Shown: positions 21,736 to 39,295 of the stretch, in pieces
Numbering within the stretch: the first letter of the stretch is position 1
Layout of the letters: the number at the start of each line of letters is the position of its first letter
DNA from: Edaphochlamys debaryana
Taxonomy: Eukaryota > Chlorophyta > Chlorophyceae > Chlamydomonadales
DNA length: 64,000 nucleotides
Reading direction: 5' to 3'
Assembly (NCBI GenBank): GCA_016858145.1
Contig: JAEHOE010000036.1
Location: 434,001-498,000 of the forward strand
Made by a program: the position numbers and the translations under genes
Notes under the pieces: model-generated
Seen by the model: only the letters and a program-made list of their open reading frames with translations
Told to the model about the DNA's origin: nothing
Database searches by the model: none

Positions 21736-24700
21736 ATGGAGAGCTACGTTTTCACTTGCCAACTCTGCCGAGCGCGGCTTACGCTCGTGGGGAGCCTTGA
21801 GGCCGCTCCCGGAACCGAGTCTGCTGCCTGGGCTGGTGGAAGGGGACTTTTGGTGCCCCCGCACCTGCACGCAAGCGTGTTCGACCACAGCAATGTGGAC
21901 GAGTCCTTCATCGTGCTTGACGGGAAGCGGCAAGGTGCGGACTGCAACCGTGCCTCCCTAAGGTGGCCAGAGGCGCCGATGCGAGCCGCGGTGTGCAAAT
22001 ACTACGCACGCTGGGCCCAGAACCGGGCGGGATGTTCACCTGGGTTAGCGCAGCGCAGAGCTGTCGGGGTCATCAGGACGGCCAAGGGACACCTGTGGGG
22101 CCGAGCTTGATGCCCGGGGGTCGAGGCCAGGAGGCAGGGTCTTCACGGGCCGGGGGAGGTGGACTTCGGGAGGGGGGGGCCACCGGGGGGTCGCGTGTCC
22201 TGCCACCCAACCAAGCCAGCAGGAGGCGGCCATCCTCCCTCTTTGCGCTCACACCGACATAACAACAACCTGAAGCGGCATGTGGCGGCACATGCGCTTC
22301 CCCGCAGGGCCCGGCGGGGCACCACCGGGGCACGGGTTGCCGCCGGGGCACATGGGCGGGCCCACCGGCGCAGGCGGGGGGCCCCAGCCTGCCCACCCCG
22401 GACCCGGCCCGGGCCCGGCGCTCCCGCATCCTTCCCACGGTGGGCCCGGCCCCCACGGACACCCCTCGCAACGGGGAATGGAGGAGTCATTCGTGGTCCT
22501 GGGCCCGGCCCCTGCGCTGCGGCCGCCCGGGCCCGGGCACGGCATGAGCCCGCTGCAGCGCGAGCTGTTGCAGCAACAGCTGCAGCAGCAGTCAACGCAA
22601 CAGCCACCCACGCAACAGCCGCCGGGCGGGGCGGGGCCATCCGGTGCAGCAGGTGCCGGGCAGGGCGGGCCCGCAAGCCCGTCTGGGGCCGCAGGGCCCT
22701 CTTCCCAACCCCCGCTTCCGCCCCAGCCGCTCTCCCCTTCCGGAGCCGGGCCGGGGCCGGGGTCAGGGGCGACAGCGCAGGCGCTGCCTCCTCCCCCCTC
22801 CGTCCACAGTTCTCCGTCTGCGGGGCCCCCGGGCCGGGGTGGCGGCGGCGGCGGCGGGGGTGGCGGCGGCGGCGGGGGCCTGGATGCGGACGGCGTGGGC
22901 GGCCCCGCTGGCTCGGGCCTGGACTCCAAGCTGCAGGCCCTGGCACAGCTGTTCGAGCTGGCGGCAACCACAACGCAGGTGCGTGGGGCGGTAGGGGTGG
23001 TGGTGGAGGGTTGGAGGGGGCGGAGAGGGATGGAACTGGGTGGGTGCGCAAGCAGCCCTGACGGTGTAAAGGGGGTCTCTTTACGGGGCCCTCTTAGTTT
23101 TGGAAGGCACATGGGTTTGCACATGTGTTGTAGAGCTCGTGTCCTACGGGATACGGCAGAAGGCCCCTCCGCGCACATTCCAGCCTCCCAACTGCCGCTG
23201 CGATGACTGTGTCCTCCCTCGCCCGCCCCTGCTGCCCCCCCCCCTGCCCCAGGTGGACCACCCCCTGTGCATGGATTGCGTGGGTCAGCTCAAGGAGGAG
23301 ATGGAGGCGCAGGTGTGGGGGGGGCAGCTACAGAGGCAAGCAAGGAAGGGCCGCGGCACTGAGCCTCGACCCTTGAGGGCCAGGCGAAGGGGCTGTTCGA
23401 AGCGTAGGCGGGCCAAGAGCGGCTTGAGGGGCCCACCGAAGCCCAGTGCTCTGCTCCCTGCCCAAGCATTTCCTCCCCCACCCCCACCCCCACCCCCACC
23501 CCCGCCCCCCGGCCCAGATCTCCGAGGCCGAGCGGGAGATCGCTGCCTACACCGCCTGCCTGGCGCAGCTGGAGGGGGGCACCTTCGGCCTCACGCCCGC
23601 GGAGGCGGCGGCGGCGGGGGCGGCGGGGGCAGGGTCCCGGGGCGCCAGCGAGGAGCAGCGGCTGGAGGAGCTGAGCCGCCTGGAGCAGGAGCGGGACCAG
23701 GAGAGGTGCGCATGCGGGGGGAGGGGGGGCCGGCAGGCCGCCCTAAAGGGCTGCTGCAGGGGCGGAGGGAACGCACACACCAGGTGCCATGCAACCTCCT
23801 CCCTACCCTTGCTGCTTCTCGCCCCCGCCCCGCTCCATCTACTTCACGCCCTGCCCACCCCCTTACCCCCCACAACCCACAACCCACAACCCACAACCCT
23901 CGACCCCAGGGCCCGCGCCGAGGCGCTCGAGGCCGACCTCCTGGCCGTGGCCTCGGAGCTGTCCTCCCTGGCCGCCGCCAGCGCCGACCTGGACTCGCTG
24001 GAGGAGCGGTACTGGCACGACGCCAACGACTTCGAGCTGCTGCTGCGGGCCCACACGGACGAGCGGGGCGGGCTGCTGGCGCGGATCGACCGGGCGGGGC
24101 AGCGCCTGCAGCTGCTGCGAAACACGTCGGTGCTGTACGACGCGTTCAAGATCTGGTGCGGCGGGGGAGAGGGGGAGGGGAAGAAGGGCAGGGCAAGGCG
24201 GGGGCCTAGTTTAGCGGCGGCAGGTTGGTGCTCTATGTTGCAGGGGTGGCTCATGGTAAAACGCTCCCCTCAACCTGTTTCCGCTGCCTCTCTGCCCCCC
24301 CTCCCCACCGTAGGCACGACGGCCCCTTCGGCACCATCTCGGGCTTCCGCCTGGGCCGCACGCCCGAGGTGCCGGTGGAGTGGGACGAGGTGAACGCGGC
24401 GTGGGGGCAGGCCGTGCTGCTGCTGCACACCATGGCGCAGGTGGGGGCGTGGGGCGGAGGGTGGGGCTAGGAGGGGAGGGGGCAGGGCGTGGGGGAAGGT
24501 GCGGGGGGTAGCAGGTGGGCTGGGCGTGCCGGAAGGGGCAGGGGCTGTGCTGGTGAGGCTGGGACGGGAGGGTGGTGCAGGGACAGGGCAAGTGAAGGAA
24601 AAGTGCGGATTGAATGCACGCGGATCGTGTGCAGGCCCCACCCGCCCACCTGTGCGCGCGGCTGCCCCTAGGTTAGCCCCTGCGAAGCCCAGTGCTGGCA

Positions 24701-25891
24701 CCCTGCCTTCCTCCTCGTGCATTGCGGCAGCGGCTACACCGACGCACTCAGCAGCATCCCCCGTCAATGTTCTGACTACGCTGCACGGCCCCTGCGAGCA
24801 CAGAAGCCCCACCCGGTCACCTGCATTCGATCCAAGTTCTGCTTCAGTTGCACCGGCCAGGCCAGGCCATGCGCCTGCAGCACTACAACAACACTGCACC
24901 TGCGCCTGCGCCCGGTCTCCCTCCTCGCCACCATCAGCTCCCCTCCCCCTTGGTTTTCCTGGCGCAGGCTACAAACACCCTCCCCCCTTTCCCTCCCCCC
25001 TGCCCCCCTCCCCTCCCTCCACCCTGCCAGATGTGCCGCCTGCAGTTCTCTCAGTACCGGCTGCTGCCCATGGGCTCGCACCCCCGCGTGGCCGACAAGC
25101 GCTCCTCCTACGACCTGTTTGGTCCCGTGTCCAAGCTCTGGTCCGCCAACTACGACCGGGCCATGGTGGCCTTCCTGGCCTGCCTCAAGGAGTTCGGGGA
25201 GCACGCGCGGAGGAAGGACGCGGCGGACGGTGAGGGGCAGGGGAGGGGGCTGAGGGGGAAGGCAGAGGGGAGGGGAGGCAGGGCAGGGGGGTATGGGGGA
25301 ACACTGGGACGGGGCGTGGTGCGGTTGAGAGCGAGGGGCCACCGCCAAGAGCGAGCATGCGGCAGTCATGCGGTGTCTACTCGCGCAGCAGCAGCTGCAT
25401 GCATACCCGTGCACCCGCCCTGCCCCCAGCCGAGCCGCATGTCCTCCCTCCCCCCACACCCTAAGTTCAACCCCCACCGCCTCCACACACACACCCCCTC
25501 ACCCCGCCCACCCCAGGCAAGCCCACGCCCTTCAGCTACCCCTTCCCCATCGACGGCGACAAGGTCAACAACCACACCATCAAGCTCACACTCAACAAGG
25601 ACGCGCGCTGGACCAAGGCGCTCAAGTTCATGCTGGCGAACCTCAAGGTGCGCGGGGCGGGGGGCCGCGTGCGTGTACTGGGTTGGGGGTAGGTGGTGGG
25701 GCTGAGGGCGAGCACATACGAGGGGGGAGGGGACGAGGGTACGCCTGCATCCCTCCCACGCCCCGCCCTACCCCGCCCGCCCCCCACCCCAGATAGCGCT
25801 GCAGTGGTGCGTGAAGCAGGACTCGCAGCCCGAGGTGCCGGCGCTGCAGCAGCTGGGGCAGGAGGGGCCGCAGCTGCTGCCGGAGCACTGA
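21736..25891 (+). CDS. ATG6: Autophagy protein ATG6/Beclin-1
   Basis: ATG6 is the regulatory subunit of the class III PI3-kinase complex with VPS34, needed for autophagosome nucleation and vacuolar sorting. Exons: 21736-21934, 22308-22978, 23253-23312, 23518-23705, 23910-24155, 24314-24440, 25031-25229, 25517-25647 and 25793-25891; phases agree and give 639 residues. The N-terminus [13 protein letters not shown] and the later HPLCMDC (C296, C299) are the two conserved CxxC pairs of plant ATG6. Residues 311 to about 440 form the coiled coil. The evolutionarily conserved domain follows: [46 protein letters not shown], and FSYPFP with ALQWCVKQ near the end. The second exon inserts a Gly/Pro/Gln-rich region of about 200 residues between MEESFVVLG and the second CxxC, so the protein is longer than the usual 500 or so. 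It is divergent from fumarase. Confidence 0.95.
23476..23511 (+). repeat. CCCCCA tandem repeat at a 3' splice site
   Basis: About six CACCCC units form the polypyrimidine tract of ATG6 intron 3, directly before the acceptor CAG at 23515-23517. Confidence 0.6.
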
Positions 25892-26583
25892 GGGACCCTG
25901 GGAGCAGGGGCTGGGCACTGAGGATGCTAGGGGGGGCGAAGGAGGGTTGCTGGGCACGAGGTGGGCAAGCGGCTGGGCGGTGAACTGTGTTGGGGAGAGG
26001 GCATTGGGGGGACGGGAGAGGCGCTCCTGCTGGACTGCGGCAGACGCTGGCGGCAGAGGCTGGGCACGAGGGCAGAGCACAGGCAGAGCATGGGGGCGGA
26101 GGTTGGCGCGGTCTGGTGAGATGGCGATTGTACGTTATGGGGGGAGGAAGGCTTTGGCGCCGTGACGCGGGGAAGAGAGACTCGTTGCCGGGCCGGGACC
26201 GGCGTGGAGAGTCGTGGTGCAACGTGAAGCCTGCATGGCCGTGGCCTGCATGGGGTCTCCTTGCCAGTTGCCAGGACAGCTGCTCCATCCCCACCCTGCA
26301 CAAGTACAAAGAGCAGTAACGTGTGCCTCACAGCTGCAGCGCACGCGCAAACACGCGCGCCGTGCTTACGTTGCAGCTCCACACAGCCCGGGGGCTCCAA
26401 AGCCCTTGCTACGCGGCCCTGTGCCCAACAGCTCATATACCAAGCACACAATCTAGTCGCTCATTGCTCTCTGCAACGGGCGTAACGAGCACCATAACAG
26501 CCGACACCAGGCGCGACCCATTCTTGTCCTCGGCCTCGGCACACGCGCGGTCGCGCCCGACGCTGCTGAGTCGCAGCTAGGGC
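25892..26583. other. Intergenic stretch between ATG6 and FTSH
   Basis: This holds the ATG6 3' UTR and the FTSH promoter (tandem genes). I saw no further coding exon and no TGTAA signal here. Confidence 0.4.
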
Positions 26584-33531
<6,948 letters not shown>

Positions 33532-34177
33532 GCGGTACGTCCTGTACGTACGTCACCAGTACGCGGGCAGAGTAATGGGTGGGGGGTTGTACGGGTGGGA
33601 GGCAGGGAGGAAGTTGTGGATCGGCAAGGAGCTATTGTGGTGACGGAAGGATGGAAGGGGTGTTGAGGAGCCGCATGGGGGAAAGGCTTATGAGGGGAAG
33701 GCTTATGGGGGGGAGGGTTGCGTGCGGAGCAGCGGAGGTGGGGTCAGAGGCTGAGTGCACTTGGGGGGCGTGCACAGGCATTGGTGAGGGTGGAAACGTG
33801 GGGCGTGGGAACTTTTAGCGATGCATAAACGGGGTTGACGAAGATGCGCGTGGGCGGTTGAGCTGGGCGGCGCACGGCTCGTGGGTGTAGAGGTTCCCGT
33901 GCTGAGGGTCAAGGTTGACGGCTAGGTGTGCCTGGGGTGCTTAGCCCCAGGCGCTACCGTGCAGGGCTTCTGGGCAGTGGTGGACGGGTGGGTGACGGCC
34001 AGCCAGGAAAGGGGTGTAACCATATCGGCACTATGTTGGGCGCGGGTTTGCGGCTGCAGGGTTGGCCGGTGCCGTATAATCGAACGCAGTCGAGCGCCAA
34101 GTGTCGTCCGGTCTCACCGCTTGCGCCGGCAGTGGCCTCCCGCTACGACTATGCGCACATAGCCTCGACTAGCGACA
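33532..34177. other. FTSH 3' UTR and promoter of the next gene
   Basis: No coding exon was recognised. A TGTAA at 34015-34019 could end the FTSH transcript; the start codon of the next plus-strand gene follows at 34178. Confidence 0.4.
34015..34019 (+). terminator. TGTAA polyadenylation signal
   Basis: TGTAA about 480 nt past the FTSH stop and 160 nt before the next start codon. Assigned by position. Confidence 0.4.
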
Positions 34178-35384
34178 ATGGCAGTGCTCTTCCCCATACT
34201 CGCGGCCATCGCGGCTCTCGGCACCTGGCGCTTCCTCGGTGCGTCGCCGCAGGTTGCGATCAGGCCCAGCGGCTTATGAACATTGGCTTGAACTAGCAGC
34301 AAGCTTTACGCCGCATATGAAGCCCTCGGCAACTTCGAGGTCGTCGCTACGACGCTGGCTTTCGAGCTCGTGCCCACAGTTTAACGCGCAACCAGCTGCA
34401 TATGCTACACGTCTCAACCCCCAATACTCTGAACAGTCTTTGCAAGCGGACGCGACGGCCCGACACCCTTTCCGAGACCCCGTCCCTTGCCCACATGTCT
34501 CCGACCCCCTCCACACTCCCTTCAACCCCGCAGGCGACCCGAAGCCCATCCCGCTGCCCTACCCGGCTCACAACTATGGCTTTGCGGAGGTCGACCCCGA
34601 CACACTCCCGCTGGACCCAGCACCCCTGCAGGTGGGCAGTGGCCTGGGCCGGGGGGCACTAGGGCATCGCGCCGAGGGAAGCACGGACACAGGCGTGGTG
34701 CTCCTGCTCTGACTCATCTATCGGATGCCGTATGGGCGGGGCCGGGGAGTGCCGTGCCCTGGGCGGCAAGCTCTGAGGCCCCGAAGCCCCGCCGCTGGGG
34801 CCCCAGCCGTTGGCCGCTGCACCAACCGTTCGGGGGACCCTGCATCTGGCCCTGCCCCGCCCCATGCTCTTCTGCCCGACCTCCCCCTCCCCCTCCATGC
34901 CTTTTCCTTGCCCCTTTCTGACCCCCTTCTGCCCCTCCCTGCCCCTCGCCTGCCCCTCACCTGCCCTCGCGTGCGCTCCCGCCCTCCCCCCCGCCAGGGT
35001 GTGTATGCGCCCAACACGCTGCTGGGGCAGGCGCACATCCTGTTCGAGGGCAAGGTGCACGCCGCGGGTGGGGCGACGGGCGGGGAGCAGGGAGGGGGCG
35101 CGGAGGCGCAGAAGCGCCAGGGCCGAGGCCGGGGCCGCCGGTGTGAACGTGGTGGAGCGGGCCGGCGCTGCAGGCGGCACGCCCTCGTGAGGGCCCCCCA
35201 GGAGGCCACCTTCGGGTGGTGTGCGGTAGCGGCCTGGGCGGAAGGCGACAGCAGCCAGGTCCACCTCTCGCCCCTGCCCCTGCCCCCGCCCCGCCCCCCA
35301 CAGAGACGCTGGTGCTGTCCCCCGAGGGCCACCTGCTGATGCTGGACAAGTACGCATACCTGCATGAGGCAGTGCCCACGGTGG

Positions 35385-35418
<34 letters not shown>

Positions 35419-38406
35419 CGGGGGGCAGCACGATATGGGAGCTAGCCTGTTTTGGGGCTTTCCCACTGGCGCGTGTCGGTGCGGGGTGCCAAGCAGTCCG
35501 CAGGGCCCCTGGCTGGCCATGCCCTGAGGGCGCAAGCAGGGCCCGCATGGCGAGTGTCCAGCCTTCAGCACACCTGCCAAGAGCTGGCGGCGGCTTGTGG
35601 CGGGGCACGCCCTGAGGCCCTTACCTCAGCACGCTGCCCTGCCCGTACGGGTAATTACTTTCCCAGGCGTCCCAGTACCCCAACCATGCGCCCGGCCCCC
35701 CTGCCGCCCTCCTCCCCCAGGGCCGGCCGCTGCCCCACGCCTTCGCCCTCCGCGCCCAGCCGCTGGCCTACCTGGGCCCCGGGAGGCCCCTGGGGGCGCA
35801 GCACGACGCGGCGGGCAACCTGGTGTTCGCGGACGGAGTGCGGGTGGGCCAGGGGGGGTGGGCCAGGGGTGCCGGGGGGTGGCACCGGGTCTCGCCCAGG
35901 CCACTGCTCCCGAGGCTCGCAGTATCAGGCTGGAACCCATGGTGCTGTTTACGATAGAAGCTCCGAGCTGTCCTCCTCTGTGTGTGTCGTACTCCTGCCG
36001 TACCTGTAGGGCCTGATGATGCTGGAGAAGGGCACGCAGCGCCTGGTCACGCTCAGCAACCGGGTGGGGGGAAGGGGGGGCTGGGGGCCGTGGCGGGGCC
36101 AGCTTGGTCGGGAGGGGTGGTGTGGGGCCTTGTGTTGCCCCCTGGGGGCGGACTTGCACAGCCGTGCCTTATACCTTCTTACCGTCCCCCACCCCACCAC
36201 CCCAACCCACCCCACCCCCCGCGTCACACCACCCTCCCACGTCCCAGGTGAGCCCCGACTCCCAGCTCGACCCCGGCACCCCCATCGCCTTCGCCAACGA
36301 CCTGGACATCTCCCCCACCACCGGGGAGGTCTACTTCTCTCAGTCCCAGGTGGGGAGGGGGGAGGGGGCGTGGGGGCTGGCCCGGGGGCGGCCTCAGTCG
36401 GGTGAGGCTGGGTGGAGTATGCGGACGAGCGCGCCGACGGGTCAAGAGCTTTGGGCTGGGGCGGTGTGCGGAGTGCCATTGCCGGAGGCACGCCATACGG
36501 TAGTCCGCTGGGTTGCAGGGCGGGGTTGCCCTCTCGCGGTGACCGTGGATGCACCCTCCCCCCCAACACACGCCTCCCCCCCTGATGCTTGTGCAGGACA
36601 TTCCAGTCAACGTGGCCCCCACGGGCCGTGTGGGCGACAGGCCCTTCTTCTCCATCTTCCACGGCTTCCTGTTTGGGATGCTCTCGGTGAGCGGACGACC
36701 CCCGCCTTCCCCCCCTCCCGGACAGCCCCTCACCGCCACCGCATGGATCCCGCTAGCCCCTGCCTCGCCTGCGCCCCCCACGACGACCGCCTGCTCTCAC
36801 CGCCCGCCCAGCCCCTCGCACCCCGCCGCTCAGCCCTTGCCTAAGCCCCCCTTACCCCTCCACCTCACTCGTGCCGACCCCCCGGCGCGCTGCCCGCCGC
36901 TCTACTCTGGCTCAGAACACCCTTCCAGCCCCTACCCCACCTATCCCTCCGTCCCCCTTGCCCCTCCACCCACCCCCCCAGGGCGACCCCACCGGCCGCC
37001 TGCTCCGCTACGACCCCGCCAGCGGCCGCACGCAGGCCCTCGTGCGGCGGCTGTGGTACGCCAACGGAGTGGCGCTGGCGGCGGACGAGTCGTTCGTGGC
37101 GGTGGCGGAGAGCGTGCGGGCGCGAGTCATGAGGTGCGTGCGGCGCGGCGCGTGCAGTGAGGGGCCGTGCTGGCCCGTGCGCTGGGTCTGTATGGATATA
37201 TGTACGATACATCTGTACGGAGCGGCGGCTTGAGCTGTGGACTTGAGGACCATGACAAAGGTGTAATGGTATCGGCCCGGCACCCCTGCCCCCGCACGGC
37301 CCCCAGGCACTGGCTCAAGGGCCCCAAGGCGGGCACCACGGATGTGCTCATCGACCGCCTGCCGGGCTTCCCCGACGGCATCTCGCGGGCCCCCGACGGC
37401 GGCTTCTGGGTGGCGCTGGTGGCGCCCGTCACCAAGCTGCCGCACGCCCTCAGGTTCCTGCCGCTGCGGGTGAGGCACCGGGTGGGGTGGGGTGGGGGTG
37501 CAGGGGGCCGGGGTGATGGGGGCTGGAGGCGGGGCCGAGGTAGGCGGAGCGAGGGAGTCCCAGAGGCACCATGCGCTGGGATGGAATGGGGTGCTGTGCT
37601 ACACGCCCGCCTCTTTTGCCCGCTGCGCTCAGGCTGCCCTGTGCCCTCTCCCCTTGACAATCCGCCCACCCCCTACCCTGCGGGCGGGTGCGCAGGTGCT
37701 CCTGGCCTACCTGCCCGACTGGGCCCGGCCGCCCCTGGAGCAGTGGGTGCCGGGCGGGAGGGGGCCATGGGCGGGAACCCGTGAGGGCGGGGGCCAAGCC
37801 GATAGGGCCAGGCTATGTGGCGCCAGGCCGCCCCATCCACCATGGCGAGTCCTGTCCCCTGTGCTGCCACGCTGCCTGCCCGTGACGGCCCGTGCCCCTG
37901 CCCCTCTCCTCCGCAGCTGGGGCGGGGCGCTCAAGATCTCGGCCGAGGGCGAGCCGCTGCGCTTCCTGCACGACCCCCAGGGGGGGGCGCCGGGGCACGT
38001 GGGGTTCGTGTCGGCGGTGCTGGAGACCGAGGACCGACTGTACTTCGGAAACGTGGCACAGGTGGGGAGGGGGGCAGGTGGAAGAGGAGATATGTATCGG
38101 AGCGTGGAGCAGGGTGGGGGGGATCAACGAGGGGGGTGTTGGGCAGGGGGGCAATGTGCTCATGTGCAGCGCGCGCGCACGGGGTGGCTCGATTGGCTGG
38201 TGCTGTTGGGTCCTGAGAGGCCCATGTTGGGTCCTGAGAGGCCCAGGGGCTGCGACGGGCATGGAGCTGACGCACGGAGCTGACGCGTAGGCTCCAAGGC
38301 TCCTCCTGGCACACTCTTGTGAGCTCTTCCCTTCGCCCCCGCCCCCCGCTCACTCCCGACGCAGAGCTATGTGTCCGTTCTGGACAAGAAGGACCTCGAG
38401 CTCTGA
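34178..38406 (+). CDS. Strictosidine synthase-like / APMAP-type protein
   Basis: Thirteen exons: 34178-34238, 34534-34631, 34998-35067, 35304-35380, 35721-35843, 36010-36063, 36248-36349, 36597-36686, 36982-37133, 37307-37469, 37696-37742, 37917-38061 and 38365-38406; phases fit and give 407 residues. The N-terminus MAVLFPILAAIAALGTWRFL is a hydrophobic anchor or signal sequence. The rest matches the six-bladed propeller of strictosidine-synthase-like proteins: VLSPEGHLLMLDKYAYLHEA, GNLVFADGVRGLMML, FANDLDISPTTGEVYFS, DPTGRLLRYDPASG, LWYANGVALAADESFV, FPDGISRAPDGGFWVALV and LHDPQG followed by DRLYFGNVAQ. Most plant and algal members are not true strictosidine synthases and are related to animal APMAP, so a hydrolase-like ER or secretory enzyme of unknown substrate is the safe call. 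Exon 11 is only 47 nt. Confidence 0.88.
35388..35418 (+). repeat. Homopolymer of 31 G
   Basis: An uninterrupted G31 run lies a few bases past the 5' splice site of intron 4 of the strictosidine-synthase-like gene. Its length may be a sequencing approximation. Confidence 0.8.
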
Positions 38407-39295
38407 CAGCGCGCTGGCTCAGTGGCTGGGAGGAACTGGTAGAAGGGAGGCATGCACGGCGGCGGCGGGGTTGGGGACTTGGGACTGTCGGGAGGCAGGA
38501 CGGGCGATGCGGAGGACCGGAGGCGCGCGGGGTTGGCAGGAAACGTGGCGGCGGTGAAGGTGCACTGCTGCTTTTGCCAGAGAGCATGGGCGGTTGTGCA
38601 AACGGCTGATGCACAGCACGACACAGCAGGCCGACGCGGGGAGTGGGTAATGGAGACATGTAACACTTCACATCGAATTACCGGTCTGGCCTGATCGTGT
38701 AGGGCGGCCGCTGCGGCAGCCACGCCATCCGCGACCGAGCCCCACTGGCCTGGTGCCGCCACGCCAGTGTTGCCACCAGGCCACTCCTCTGCCCGCCGCT
38801 GTGCCCATTGCCTTCCCATGCCCCATGCGCATGCCTCAACCACAGCACCCACTCCCAAAGAGCCGTTGGGCCCTCACCTGTTGCTCACTCGCACCACGCT
38901 CGAAGCATGACCTGCTCTCTATCCCTGCACCTAATACGGCCGGCCCGACTGCCGAGCCCCTGCGAGAAGCTCGCTCGCCCTAAAGCAAATTCTCTATCAC
39001 CCCTGCCGTCCCTGAACCGTCACGGGCCATGCCCCGCCCACACCACCTCCCCTGCGGCCCACTCGCCGCGCTCAGACCTGTGCGCTGCCACACGGCCCGC
39101 GCCGCGCCTCGAGGCCTCAGCTCCCAGCAACGTCCCGAGCTCCTACAAACAGACCTCCCACCACCCTCAGAGGCCCCCAACCCGCCCTGCCGAACACCGC
39201 TGCCGCAAGCTGCTTATTCGGGGACGTACAGGCCAGCAGCTCGCCTCCAGCTCCCTTCGCACGTGCGGATGGCTCGATCCCGCCACCGCTAGCGC
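38407..39295. other. Convergent 3' regions
   Basis: This is the space between the stops of the strictosidine-synthase-like gene (+) and RRP1 (-). No coding exon was recognised. A plus-strand TGTAA lies at 38659-38663. Confidence 0.45.
38659..38663 (+). terminator. TGTAA polyadenylation signal
   Basis: TGTAA about 250 nt after the stop of the strictosidine-synthase-like gene, in the usual chlorophyte position. Confidence 0.5.
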
